Assembly (NCBI RefSeq): GCF_005503535.1
Contig: NZ_SCNN01000001.1
Coordinates: 682,001-746,000, forward strand
Reading direction: 5' to 3'
Source of the DNA: Mesorhizobium comanense
GTDB lineage: Bacteria; Pseudomonadota; Alphaproteobacteria; Rhizobiales; Rhizobiaceae
DNA: 64,000 bases
This document shows positions 1 through 8,269 of this stretch, piece by piece. Within the stretch, counting starts at the first letter, position 1; every line of letters starts with the position of its first letter. A program made the position numbers and the translations under genes. The notes beneath the pieces are model-generated. The model made no database searches. It saw only the letters and a list, made by a program, of their open reading frames with translations, and was not told the DNA's origin.

Positions 1-71
1 CGTGGAGCGCCTTTTTCCTTGCGGCGCCAATGGCGCGTTCCTACCTTCGAAGCCCGTCAAAGGAGTAAAGA

Positions 72-485
72 ATGCCGTCGCCGACCCCGCATGAAGCCTT
101 GATCTACCTGATGGTCATCACGTCCGCCTCAGACCGTGACATGACCGATGTCGAATTGGCGCGGATCGGCGAAGTCGTCCGCTCATGGCCGGTGTTCGAG
201 GATTTCAGGCACGACCGGCTGGTCGAGGTTGCCCAGGACTGCCAGCAGATGCTGCATGAAAAGGATGGTCTTGAAGGCGTTCTCGCACGCGTTGGCGAGG
301 CCTTGCCTGAACGTCTCCGCGACACCGCCTATGCCGCCGCCTTTGAGGTCGCCGCCGTCGATCTCGAAATGCGCATGGAGGAGGTGCGGGTGCTGCAGCT
401 TATCCGCCGGGAGCTCGATCTCGACACGCTGACCGTTGCCGCCATCGGCCGTGCCGCCAAGGCGCGCCTGCGCACACTGACCTGA
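72..485 (+). CDS. TerB-family protein
   Basis: A 137-residue, mostly helical, acidic protein with the alternating helix pattern and conserved acidic residues of the TerB/DjlA-like fold (tellurite resistance TerB family). The start is supported by an AGGAG box about 8 bases upstream. There is no signal peptide or membrane segment, so it should be cytoplasmic. TerB domains are thought to bind metal and act near the membrane, but the role of stand-alone rhizobial copies is not established. No other ter genes are nearby, so a tellurite function should not be assumed. The downstream gene is convergent. Confidence 0.75.
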   Translation: MPSPTPHEALIYLMVITSASDRDMTDVELARIGEVVRSWPVFEDFRHDRLVEVAQDCQQMLHEKDGLEGVLARVGEALPERLRDTAYAAAFEVAAVDLEMRMEEVRVLQLIRRELDLDTLTVAAIGRAAKARLRTLT

Positions 486-506
486 GAGTCTCTTTGGCCG
501 CGGCCC

Positions 507-1358
507 CTAGAAAAAGCTGACCGGAAAGTAGCGCAGGTAGAATTCGGCGAAGGTGCCCTTCATCGAAATCTCCTGTAGCGCATAGTCGAGCGCAGATGCC
601 AGCGCCGGATTGTCCGCCTTCGTGGCGATGGCCAGGCCTGTTCCCAGATATTCAGGCGCGAGATAGGGACCGCCGGCAAAACGGCAGCAGCCGGCCGCAT
701 CGGAGCCGCCGAGCCAGAAGGCGAAGCGCATGCCGTCGCCGAAGGCGGCATCGATCTTGCCCGCCTTGAGATCGCCGTAGAGGGCGTCCGGTCCATCGAA
801 GGTGACGACCTGGACCGTTTTGAAATAGTCCCTCAGCATGCGCTCATGCGCCGAGCCCGCGATGACGCCGACGCGCTTGCCGCGCAGCTTGTCGAAGATC
901 GGCTCCGCCAGCGCCTTGCTTTTCGGCATGATGAAGCGGGCTGGAAACTGCAGATAGGAGCGCGAGAAGGCGTATGCCTGGCGCGACTGCGCCGTGGCGG
1001 CGATGCCTGCGATGATCGCTTCGCCTTCGCCCTTATCGAGCGCGCCCTGGAGCTCGGCCCAGGGCAATGCCTGGATCTGGCATTTGTCGGCAACTCCGAG
1101 CTCCGCGCATATGGCGCGCGCCAGATCGATATGGAACCCGGACAGCTTTCCCGAGCCGTCGAGAAAGTTGAAGGGCGGAAAATCCGTGGTCGTCAGGAAT
1201 CGCAGTCGCGGCAGGGCCGAAAGATCCGGCTTGGGCAGCCGTTCCTTGGCGTCCCACAACACTGGCACCTGTGGCTCGGCGGCGTGCGCTCGGGCAGCCC
1301 ATGATGGCGCCGCGATCAGGGCCGCCGCCAGGATCAGGGACCTCCATTGCAACGCCAC
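507..1358 (-). CDS. Amino-acid-type ABC transporter substrate-binding protein (SBP_bac_3)
   Basis: A periplasmic solute-binding protein of about 283 residues. After a signal peptide (hydrophobic LILAAALIAAPS, cleavage near AHA-AE) comes the family opening, with TTTDFPPFNF and the FHIDLARAICAEL helix typical of family 3 binding proteins. I chose the GTG at 1358: it directly precedes the signal peptide and has a CGGAG box upstream, although the frame stays open to 2405. No permease or ATPase gene lies next to it, so it may serve a transporter elsewhere or be a signalling-type binding protein. A CC pair sits near residue 220. The ligand cannot be read from sequence. Confidence 0.8.
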   Translation of the reverse strand: MALQWRSLILAAALIAAPSWAARAHAAEPQVPVLWDAKERLPKPDLSALPRLRFLTTTDFPPFNFLDGSGKLSGFHIDLARAICAELGVADKCQIQALPWAELQGALDKGEGEAIIAGIAATAQSRQAYAFSRSYLQFPARFIMPKSKALAEPIFDKLRGKRVGVIAGSAHERMLRDYFKTVQVVTFDGPDALYGDLKAGKIDAAFGDGMRFAFWLGGSDAAGCCRFAGGPYLAPEYLGTGLAIATKADNPALASALDYALQEISMKGTFAEFYLRYFPVSFF

Positions 1359-1486
1359 GATAGAACTCCGCCCGCACTCACCTATGCACCGGTTTTGGTA
1401 CGAAAATGGTACAGGCACAATGGTTTTTGATTTCAACGCGCCAATTTCAGGATATGGTCTGGTGCGTTTGCAAACAGCGGTGGCTG

Positions 1487-1506
1487 CCCTGGTGGGGGTA
1501 CCAGGG
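1487..1506. promoter_or_regulatory. 20-bp inverted repeat upstream of luxR
   Basis: Perfect 7-bp arms CCCTGGT / ACCAGGG separated by six bases, centred about 120 bp before the luxR start. The size and dyad symmetry resemble a lux/tra box, so it is a candidate site for the LuxR protein. A plain hairpin is equally possible; no consensus for this LuxR is known to me. Confidence 0.35.
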
Positions 1507-1619
1507 TCGAGAACCACAACCGGAAATGTGCGCGTTGCAATCCGCGGTCGGTGGCAAAGTGCGCGCAAGGCGCGGACCATCGATCCCAATGCATAAGGCA
1601 ACATGGGGTTGATGTTGCG

Positions 1620-2351
1620 ATGAGTCAGTTCGATCGAACGCTGGAATACATTGACCAATTGCAGCACGCCGCAACGGCGGCTGCGGTCTGCGAGAGACTG
1701 CTGGGCGTAACGTCGGATTTCGGTCTGACCGCGCTGATGGCCGGCACCGTCCCGCAGCCGGGCACGCCGGTCGGTCAGCAGAAGCAGCATGTTCTGCTGT
1801 GCGATTGGCCCGTCGAATGGCTGGAGCGCTACGTGGCGCGCAACTATGTCGATCACGATCCCGTGGTCAGCCACATGAAGCAGCTGCAGGCGCCGTTCAA
1901 GTGGCAGGAAGCCGCGCGAGGCGTGTCCATCGACAAGAGCAGCGGCGAAGTGATGGGAGACGCGGGTTCCTTCAAGCTGCGCGACGGCCTGGCTTTCCCC
2001 TTGATTACACTCGATGGCCAGATCGTCATGGTCTCGCTGGGCGGTGAGGCGGTCGAGCTGTCGGCGGCCGAGTTCGGCCTGGTCTCGCTCGTCTCGACCT
2101 ATGCCGTTGGCCGCGCCATGCAACTTCACACCATGGCCGGCAGGACGATCGACCATATCGAGTTGACGCCACGCGAACGCGAGTGTCTGCAATGGGCGGC
2201 AGTCGGCAAGTCGGAATGGGAGATTTCGCAAATCCTCGGTATCTCCGAACACACATCGGAGAAACATCTTCTTAACGCCAAAAGCAAACTCGGTGCCGTG
2301 AACCGGGTGCAGGCAGTCGCCGAGGCGATACGGCGCGGCTACATTAGCTAG
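1620..2351 (+). CDS. LuxR-family acyl-homoserine-lactone receptor/regulator
   Basis: A 243-residue quorum-sensing transcription factor. The N-terminal autoinducer-binding domain (about 20-165) keeps the pocket residues of the family: W63, W67, Y71, D80-P81 and W95. The C-terminal helix-turn-helix (about 181-240) begins LTPRERECLQWAAVGKSEWE and ends with the usual AEAIRRGYI. The ATG at 1620 gives the normal family length; an upstream in-frame start adds 23 residues with no homology-like features. It lies 98 bp before a luxI gene on the same strand, so the two are probably cognate. The arrangement luxR-luxI-crotonase matches what I recall of the mqsRIC locus of Mesorhizobium, but the name is not proven here. 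Confidence 0.92.
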   Translation: MSQFDRTLEYIDQLQHAATAAAVCERLLGVTSDFGLTALMAGTVPQPGTPVGQQKQHVLLCDWPVEWLERYVARNYVDHDPVVSHMKQLQAPFKWQEAARGVSIDKSSGEVMGDAGSFKLRDGLAFPLITLDGQIVMVSLGGEAVELSAAEFGLVSLVSTYAVGRAMQLHTMAGRTIDHIELTPRERECLQWAAVGKSEWEISQILGISEHTSEKHLLNAKSKLGAVNRVQAVAEAIRRGYIS

Positions 2352-2383
2352 GATGGCCGTGCCGGACCAGAATTTCTTGCCTA

Positions 2384-2393
2384 CGTGATCACG
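2384..2393. promoter_or_regulatory. Palindrome CGTGATCACG in the luxI promoter region
   Basis: A perfect 10-bp palindrome lies 57 bp upstream of the luxI start, in the 98-bp gap between luxR and luxI. The position is where a LuxR operator controlling luxI would be expected. Arms begin with CGTG, like some rhizobial tra-box half sites, but the site is shorter than the usual 18-20 bp lux box. Confidence 0.35.
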
Positions 2394-2449
2394 CAATTTT
2401 CCCACTGAAGCACGGCCGTATCTTCCTCTTAAACCCAGGAGACGACGGA

Positions 2450-3088
2450 ATGCTTTTTTGTCTTACAACCCAAGAACTGATGGAACGTCCCGACTTGTGG
2501 GAGGCGGTCCATCGGCTGCGTTACCAGATATTTGTCGAAGAGATGGGGTGGGAGGATCTTCGGCGCCCGGATGGTTTCGAAGTTGATCAATTCGATCATG
2601 ACGAGGCGGTGCATCAGATCGTCATCCGGGGCAATGAAATCGCCGGCTATCAGCGGATGCTGCCGACCACGCGGCCGCATCTTTTGACCGAGGTCTTGAC
2701 CGACCTCTCCGAGGGAACGCCACCCTCAGGCCCCAACATCTGGGAGTTGACCCGCTATGCCGTGGCCTCCGGCTTCCGCGACGGCCGTCGCGGCGTTTCG
2801 ACCGTCGGTACGGAATTGATCGCCGGTTTCGTCGAGTGGGGGCTGAAGCGCGGCGTCGACAAGGTGATCATCGAATTCGAACCGATGTGGGTGCTGCGCG
2901 CCTTGCAGCTGCATTTCCTGGCGACGCCGCTGGGCTATCAGCGCACCTATGGCAACCAGCAGGTCGTGGCGACGCTGCTCACCTTCAACGAACATACGCT
3001 GGAGGTGGTGCGCTCGCGCCGCAATCATCATGCTCCGGTCCTGGCCAGGGGATATCCCGACATGTTCGGGCAAAGGAGGGCGTCATGA
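2450..3088 (+). CDS. Acyl-homoserine-lactone synthase (LuxI family)
   Basis: A 212-residue autoinducer synthase that joins an acyl chain from acyl-ACP (or acyl-CoA) to S-adenosylmethionine. Every signature residue of the LuxI family is visible: R24, F28, W34, D46, D49, R69, and E99/R102 in the WELTR motif. An AGGAG box sits about 8 bases before the ATG. Its stop codon overlaps the next start (ATGA), so it is translationally coupled to the crotonase gene. That coupling suggests the acyl chain is modified before or during signal synthesis. The chain length cannot be deduced from sequence. Confidence 0.95.
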   Translation: MLFCLTTQELMERPDLWEAVHRLRYQIFVEEMGWEDLRRPDGFEVDQFDHDEAVHQIVIRGNEIAGYQRMLPTTRPHLLTEVLTDLSEGTPPSGPNIWELTRYAVASGFRDGRRGVSTVGTELIAGFVEWGLKRGVDKVIIEFEPMWVLRALQLHFLATPLGYQRTYGNQQVVATLLTFNEHTLEVVRSRRNHHAPVLARGYPDMFGQRRAS

Positions 3089-3843
3089 GATCGGATACGG
3101 TCGTGCACCCGCAGCCTGAACTGCGCAACCACACGCTGATCGTCACCGTGTCGTCGACCGATGGCCGGCCGGTGCTCGACAGAAGGGCCTATGAGAGCCT
3201 TGCCAGGACGTTCCACGAGGCCGCGGAAAACGACGAGGTGCGTGTCGTCGTGCTGCGTGGCCTGGCGGGTTGCTTCTGCCTCGGTGGCGATTTCTCGGAA
3301 TTCCTCGATGCCACCAAGCATCAGAAGCTGATCGCCGCCGTCACCGACATGTTCCGCATGCTGGCGACGTTTCCCAAGCCGATCCTGGCCTGTGTCGATG
3401 GCGATGCCGTTGGCGTCGGATGCACCATCCTGTTCCACTGCGACATGGTGATCGCATCCGGCGCGAGCACTTTCCGGGTGCCGTTCGTCGATTTCGGCCT
3501 GGTGCCGGACGCGGCGACCAGCATCCTGGCGCCGCAGAAGCTCGGCTATGCCGGCGCCTTCCGCTTCTTCTGCCTCGGCGACACGCTGAACGCCGAGGAT
3601 GCCAGGGCGCTCGGCCTCGTTGCCGAGATCGTCCACGGCGGTGTCGAGGAGGCCGCGCTCGGCCGGGCAAGGCAACTCGCCAAGAAACCGGTGGCGGCCC
3701 TGCTTCAGACCCGCGGGCTGCTCAAGGGAAATCCCGGCGCACTGTGCGAGCGCATCGACGAGGAAATATCGCTGTTCCAGCAGGCACTGCAGGATGACGC
3801 CACGCTGCGGCGCCTGCAACGTATCGCCAGGCTTGCGGCCTGA
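3085..3843 (+). CDS. Crotonase (enoyl-CoA hydratase/isomerase) family protein coupled to luxI
   Basis: A 252-residue crotonase-fold protein. The oxyanion-hole segments are present (CFCLGGDF at 64-70 and GDAVGVG at 106-112). The two glutamates of true enoyl-CoA hydratases are absent: T114 and F134 occupy their positions. The GLVPD motif supplies D142, the position of the catalytic Asp in PaaG-type enoyl isomerases and in dienoyl-CoA isomerase. An isomerase that shifts a double bond is therefore more likely than a hydratase. The start overlaps the luxI stop, with a strong AAAGGAGG box inside luxI, so the protein probably shapes an unsaturated acyl chain for the signal. Function in signal synthesis is inference from coupling. 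Confidence 0.88.
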   Translation: MRSDTVVHPQPELRNHTLIVTVSSTDGRPVLDRRAYESLARTFHEAAENDEVRVVVLRGLAGCFCLGGDFSEFLDATKHQKLIAAVTDMFRMLATFPKPILACVDGDAVGVGCTILFHCDMVIASGASTFRVPFVDFGLVPDAATSILAPQKLGYAGAFRFFCLGDTLNAEDARALGLVAEIVHGGVEEAALGRARQLAKKPVAALLQTRGLLKGNPGALCERIDEEISLFQQALQDDATLRRLQRIARLAA

Positions 3844-3948
3844 GCGATGGCCTGAGCAATTCCGGGAAAATGGTTCGCCGTTTCCGTGAAACGGTGAACC
3901 TGTCCTGGAATGCCGTGCCGCGTGGGGAACCATGCGGCGCGGCGAAAA

Positions 3949-4857
3949 TCACCCTTCCTTGCCGAGGAACGACGGCCCGTCGCCGATGATCTTCTTGTCT
4001 TCCTTGCCGATCACATCGAGATCGCGTCCCTCATAGGGCAGCGACAACAGGATGCGGCGCATCACCGCCAGCCGCGCGCGGCGCTTGTCGTTGGCGCGCA
4101 CGATGATCCATGGCGCGAACTCCTTGTGGGTACGCTCGAACATGGTGTCGCGCGCCTTGGTGTAATCGTCCCACTTGGTGATGCCGGCAATGTCGATCGG
4201 CGAAAACTTCCAGCTCTTCAGCGGGCTGTAGCGGCGATCGTGAAAGCGCTCGAGCTGCGTCTCCTGGCCGATGTTCAGCCAGAATTTGAAGAAATGGATG
4301 CCATCATTGACGATCATCCGCTCGAAATGCGGCGTCTCGTCGAGGAACCGCTCGTGTTGTTCGGGCGTGCAGAAGCCCATCACCGGCTCGACGCCGGCGC
4401 GGTTGTACCAGGAGCGGTCGAAGGTGACGAATTCACCCGATGTCGGGAAGTGGTCGACATAGCGCTGGTAGTACCATTGCCCAAGCTCGGTGGGAGTTGG
4501 CTTGGTCAGCGCGACATTGCGCGCGGTGCGCGGGTTGAGGTACTGGCGAACCACGAAGATCGTACCGCCCTTGCCGGCGGCGTCGCGGCCCTCGAACAGC
4601 GCCATCGCCCGCTTGCCGGTCGCCTGCAGCCAGGCCTGCGCCTTGACCAGTTCGATCTGCAGCTTCTCGAGCGTCTCGTCATACTCCTCGCTTTTCATTT
4701 TCTTGTCGTAGGGATAGCCGCCCGCGGTCAGCTTGTTGTTCTCGACCCAGTCCGGAAGCTCCCGGTTCTCGATATCGAATTCCCGCTCCTTGCCGTCGAT
4801 CTTGAGCTTCAACGGCGCCGAGGCCGGTTCGGCGGATTTTTCCTTGGCTTTTTTCAT
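3949..4857 (-). CDS. ppk2: Polyphosphate kinase 2 (class I)
   Basis: A 302-residue PPK2 enzyme, which uses polyphosphate to phosphorylate nucleoside diphosphates (or the reverse). Walker A is GRDAAGKGG at 90-98 and Walker B is [17 protein letters not shown] with D147. The single-domain length and the N-terminal [11 protein letters not shown] segment fit class I, whose members usually prefer GDP or ADP; substrate choice cannot be read here. The gene is divergent from phoR, a phosphate sensor kinase gene, with 110 bp between the starts, which fits a role in phosphate storage. A long lysine/glutamate-rich start region is typical. Confidence 0.93.
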   Translation of the reverse strand: MKKAKEKSAEPASAPLKLKIDGKEREFDIENRELPDWVENNKLTAGGYPYDKKMKSEEYDETLEKLQIELVKAQAWLQATGKRAMALFEGRDAAGKGGTIFVVRQYLNPRTARNVALTKPTPTELGQWYYQRYVDHFPTSGEFVTFDRSWYNRAGVEPVMGFCTPEQHERFLDETPHFERMIVNDGIHFFKFWLNIGQETQLERFHDRRYSPLKSWKFSPIDIAGITKWDDYTKARDTMFERTHKEFAPWIIVRANDKRRARLAVMRRILLSLPYEGRDLDVIGKEDKKIIGDGPSFLGKEG

Positions 4858-4967
4858 CGAGACAAACCTTTCCAGCTTCCGGACTCATGCTATTGGGGGC
4901 CTTCCTGCCGGTCCAGCACGAAAGTTGCCAGGCTGGCGAAACCTGGCAATGCGGGACGCAGGGGCCA

Positions 4968-6233
4968 ATGGCTGACCGGGGCGCGGACGACAAGGATGTG
5001 GCGGGGACGATCGCCGCCCGGCTATGGAACGGCCGCTGGCTGATCCTGGCGGGCTTTCTCGCAATTCTCGCTGTATATTTCCTTGCCGGCATTTCCGCCT
5101 ATGTGCTGGTGCCGGCTTTGGCCATGCTGCTCGGGGCCGCGCTACTGCCTGCCGGCGGGGCGGGCCAGTCGCCAGAGGACGCTGCCGCCATCGAGGCGAT
5201 TGGCTTGCAGCGCCTGTCTGGCGAGTATCTGGCGGCTGCCGTTGCCGATCCGCTCATCATCTTCGATCATGCCGCGACGATCGTCCATGCCAATGCCTCC
5301 GCCTTCGCGGCCTTCGGCGGCATCGCACCGGGCATATCGCTGCCGCTGAAATTCCGGGCGCCGGAGATGCAGGCCCTGCTGGACAGCATGCTGTCTGGCG
5401 CCGTCGCATCTGACGTTGTCGACTATACCGAGAAGCTGCCGGTCGAACGCGCCTACCGGGTCAGCGCGTCCTCGGTCGGGCACGGCACGGATCTTTATGT
5501 GCTGGTGTTCAAGGACCAGAGTGAGGCGCGACGCATCGACCGCATGCGCGCCGACTTCATCGCCAATGCCAGCCATGAACTGCGCACCCCGCTCGCCTCG
5601 ATAGCTGGTTTCATCGAGACGCTGCGTGGACCGGCCCGCAACGATCCGGCGGCACGCGAACAATTCCTGCAGATCATGCAGAACCAGACAGGCCGCATGG
5701 CGCGGTTGATCGACGACCTCCTGTCGTTGTCGCGGCTGGAGATGAAGCCCTATCTCAAGCCCGGTACCGAGGTCGACCTGCGCCAGACCGTCGACGGCGT
5801 CATCGATTCACTTGCCCCGCTGGCGCGGGAAAACAATGTCGCCATCGAGCGGAATTTCGCCCAGGGAGCGCTCAGTGTGCCGGGTGACCGCGACGAGCTG
5901 TTTCAGGTCTTCGAGAACCTGCTGGAGAACGCCTGCAAATACGGCCAGTCGGGCGGCCGCGTCGTGGTGTCGATCGCGCGCGGCAACGACGGTTCCGAAC
6001 CCGGCTTCGACGTAACGATCAGGGATTTCGGCCCAGGCATTCCCGAGGAACACATTCCGCGCATCACCGAGCGCTTCTACCGCGTCGACGTCGAGAGCAG
6101 CCGGACCCAGAAGGGCACGGGGCTCGGCCTGTCGATCGTCAAGCACATACTGACCCGCCACAACGCCAGGCTGACGATCAAGTCCGAGGTCGGCAAGGGC
6201 GCCGCCTTCTCGGTCCATTTGCCGGCGCACTGA
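4968..6233 (+). CDS. phoR: Phosphate-regulon sensor histidine kinase PhoR
   Basis: A 421-residue membrane sensor kinase. Two hydrophobic segments lie at about 24-62, a PAS domain at about 85-185, HisKA with the H-box NASHELRTPLAS (H203), the N-box LLENACKYG, the G1 box DFGPGIP and G2 GTGLGLSI. The ATG at 4968 gives the family N-terminus; the frame extends to 4887 without support. PhoR works with PhoB and receives phosphate status through PhoU and the Pst transporter. Here phoU follows after 113 bp, but pstSCAB and phoB, which usually lie between and after them in rhizobia, are absent from this window. Confidence 0.88.
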   Translation: MADRGADDKDVAGTIAARLWNGRWLILAGFLAILAVYFLAGISAYVLVPALAMLLGAALLPAGGAGQSPEDAAAIEAIGLQRLSGEYLAAAVADPLIIFDHAATIVHANASAFAAFGGIAPGISLPLKFRAPEMQALLDSMLSGAVASDVVDYTEKLPVERAYRVSASSVGHGTDLYVLVFKDQSEARRIDRMRADFIANASHELRTPLASIAGFIETLRGPARNDPAAREQFLQIMQNQTGRMARLIDDLLSLSRLEMKPYLKPGTEVDLRQTVDGVIDSLAPLARENNVAIERNFAQGALSVPGDRDELFQVFENLLENACKYGQSGGRVVVSIARGNDGSEPGFDVTIRDFGPGIPEEHIPRITERFYRVDVESSRTQKGTGLGLSIVKHILTRHNARLTIKSEVGKGAAFSVHLPAH

Positions 6234-6346
6234 TATCGCCCTAGTTTTCCACCGGACCGTTTCTTTTTTCTGTCATCCGGGTAGCGTATCAGCGGGGATT
6301 CGAGGAAACGACTCAAAATCAAGAACCGTGGGAAGGCATTTCGTCC

Positions 6347-7072
6347 ATGCAGTCCGTGCACATAATGAGCGCCTATGACGAGGAGCTGAAATTTCTGTCC
6401 AAGCGCATCGCTGCCATGGGCGGCCATGCCGAACGCATGGTCGAGCAAGCGGTCGCCGCTCTGGTCAATGCCGATCCCGGACTGGCCCAGAAAGTCATCC
6501 GCGACGACGTCGTCCTGGATGAGGGCCAGCGCGAGATCGACGACAAGGCAATCATCATCATCGCCAAGCGCCAGCCGATGGCGACGGATCTGCGCGAGAT
6601 CGTTGGCGCGATCCGCATTTCCGCCGATCTCGAACGGGTCGGCGACCTCGGCAAGAATGTTGCCAAGCGTGTGGTCGCCGTCACGGACGGCCGCCAGCCG
6701 ACCAGCCTGTTTCGCGGTCTCGAAGCCCTGGCCAACCTTGCGCTCACCCAGCTCAAGGAAGTGCTCGACGTCTACGCGTCGCGCTCGGTAGACAAGATCA
6801 GCTTCGTGCGCGACCGCGACGATCAGATAGACGCCATGTACACGTCGCTGTTTCGCGAACTGCTGACCTACATGATGGAAGACCCGCGCAACATCACGCC
6901 CTGCACGCATCTCCTTTTCTGCGCCAAGAACATCGAGCGCATCGGCGATCACGCCACCAACATCGCCGAGACGATCTATTACATCGTCACCGGCGATCAG
7001 ATGCCCGCCGACCGGCCGAAGGGCGACAAGACCGACAAGATCAGTCTTTCCGCGTCAATGCCGGCAAACTGA
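6347..7072 (+). CDS. phoU: Phosphate signalling regulator PhoU
   Basis: A 241-residue, all-helical PhoU with the two tandem three-helix PhoU domains. The metal-cluster-type motifs are visible as RISADLERVGDLGKN in the first half and AKNIERIGDHATN in the second. The start at 6347 (MQSVHIMSAYDEEL) resembles other rhizobial PhoU N-termini. PhoU bridges the Pst transporter and PhoR and restrains the Pho regulon and phosphate uptake. It follows phoR directly in the same direction, without pst genes between them. Confidence 0.93.
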   Translation: MQSVHIMSAYDEELKFLSKRIAAMGGHAERMVEQAVAALVNADPGLAQKVIRDDVVLDEGQREIDDKAIIIIAKRQPMATDLREIVGAIRISADLERVGDLGKNVAKRVVAVTDGRQPTSLFRGLEALANLALTQLKEVLDVYASRSVDKISFVRDRDDQIDAMYTSLFRELLTYMMEDPRNITPCTHLLFCAKNIERIGDHATNIAETIYYIVTGDQMPADRPKGDKTDKISLSASMPAN

Positions 7073-7168
7073 GAGGCTTCCGGCCTCTCGAACGCTCGAC
7101 CATATTGCGCTAAGCTGACCGGCCAAGCTCGTCGGCCTCCACCAAGGCCAAGCTTCCGGGAGGCTGCG

Positions 7169-8176
7169 ATGGATTATGTTCGGGAGTCCAAGCCCGCGCC
7201 GCCGACGTCGGGTATCATCGCCTCCAGTGTCTATGTGGCTGGTCGGCGTATCGCCGATATTCCGATCGAGGAAGCCGGCGAATGGGCCAGGAAATCCGGG
7301 CATGTGGTCTGGATCGGCCTGCTCGAACCGGACCGCGAGCTTCTGTTGCGCGTCCAGGCGCAGTTTCATCTGCACGAACTGGCGATCGAGGATGCGGAGC
7401 ATCCGCACCAGCGGCCCAAGATCGAACAATATGGCGATGCCCTGTTCATTGTCGCCCGCACCGCGCAGTTGATCGAAGGCCGCGTCACCTTCGGCGAGAC
7501 CCATCTCTTTGTCGGCTCGGGCTACATCGTCAGCGTCAGGCATGGCCCTTCGACATCCTATGCCGCCGTTCGCCAGCACTGGGAAAGCTGTCCGCACTCG
7601 CTGGCCAAGGGTGAGGATTTCGTCCTCTATGCCATTCTCGATTTCATCGTCGACAACTACATGCCCGTGCTGGAGCAGATCGAGGACGAGGTCGAGGCAA
7701 TCGAGGACCGGGTGCTGCTGAAGCCGATGACAGGTCCCGATATCGAACGGCTGTATATGTTGCGCCGTGATCTCCTTCGCCTGCGCAATGCGGCGCTGCC
7801 GCTGGTCGAGGTCTGTCGTCGGCTGACCAGCGCCGACCTGCCGCAGATCCATTCAGCCATGCATCCCTTGTTCCGCGACGTGACGGACCACATCCGCACC
7901 GTCCAGGAAAAGATCGACAGTCTGCGCGAGGTGCTGGCCTTCGCATTCGAGGCGAGTTTGCTGGTCGGTCAAAGCCAGGAAACGGCGATTTCCAAGAAAC
8001 TGGCCTCATGGGCCGCCATTCTTGCGGTGCCGACCGCATTCGCCGGCATCTATGGCATGAACTTCACCGACATGCCGGAACTGAAGATGGAATATGGCTA
8101 TCCCATCGTGCTGACCGCCATCGCGCTGATCTGCGCGTTTCTCTACTGGCGGTTCAGGAAGAATGGCTGGCTGTGA
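7169..8176 (+). CDS. corA: CorA-family magnesium/cobalt channel
   Basis: A 335-residue CorA-type divalent cation channel: a long cytoplasmic N-terminal domain, a long stalk helix (about 220-275), and two C-terminal transmembrane segments. The signature YGMN loop follows the first one (GMN at 296-298, then FTDMPELKMEYGYP), and the second segment ends with basic KNGWL. It forms a pentamer in the inner membrane. The gene stands alone after phoU, separated by 96 bp; a link with phosphate control is possible because Mg and phosphate are co-imported, but nothing in the sequence proves it. Confidence 0.93.
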   Translation: MDYVRESKPAPPTSGIIASSVYVAGRRIADIPIEEAGEWARKSGHVVWIGLLEPDRELLLRVQAQFHLHELAIEDAEHPHQRPKIEQYGDALFIVARTAQLIEGRVTFGETHLFVGSGYIVSVRHGPSTSYAAVRQHWESCPHSLAKGEDFVLYAILDFIVDNYMPVLEQIEDEVEAIEDRVLLKPMTGPDIERLYMLRRDLLRLRNAALPLVEVCRRLTSADLPQIHSAMHPLFRDVTDHIRTVQEKIDSLREVLAFAFEASLLVGQSQETAISKKLASWAAILAVPTAFAGIYGMNFTDMPELKMEYGYPIVLTAIALICAFLYWRFRKNGWL

Positions 8177-8183
8177 GTGAGAG

Positions 8184-8269
8184 GTGAGTAGTGAATAGTC
8201 AGTAGTAGTTAGGGAGGATTGGCTCCCCTACTCGTTCACTATTCACTATTCACTATTCACTATTCACTC
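8184..8269. repeat. Heptamer tandem repeat and inverted copy between corA and gcrA
   Basis: About five copies of the 7-bp unit TTCACTA run from 8235 to 8269, and the last overlaps the gcrA stop codon. The complementary segment TGAGTAGTGAATAGT lies at 8185-8199, so the 85-bp stretch can fold into a long stem between the two convergent genes. It probably acts as a bidirectional terminator or is an expanding microsatellite. Confidence 0.75.

Noticed and set aside
507..2405. A 632-codon minus-strand frame extending the substrate-binding protein across the luxR gene
   Set aside because: The signal peptide lies in the middle at about residue 350, and the upstream part overlaps luxR on the other strand with noncoding-like composition. 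The gene starts at 1358.
6270..6276. CTGTCAT before phoU as a PhoB box
   Set aside because: Only one half-site matches; the second 7-bp repeat needed for a Pho box is not there.
8235..8269. Heptamer array as a possible CRISPR
   Set aside because: The units are contiguous with no spacers, and there are no cas genes in the window.
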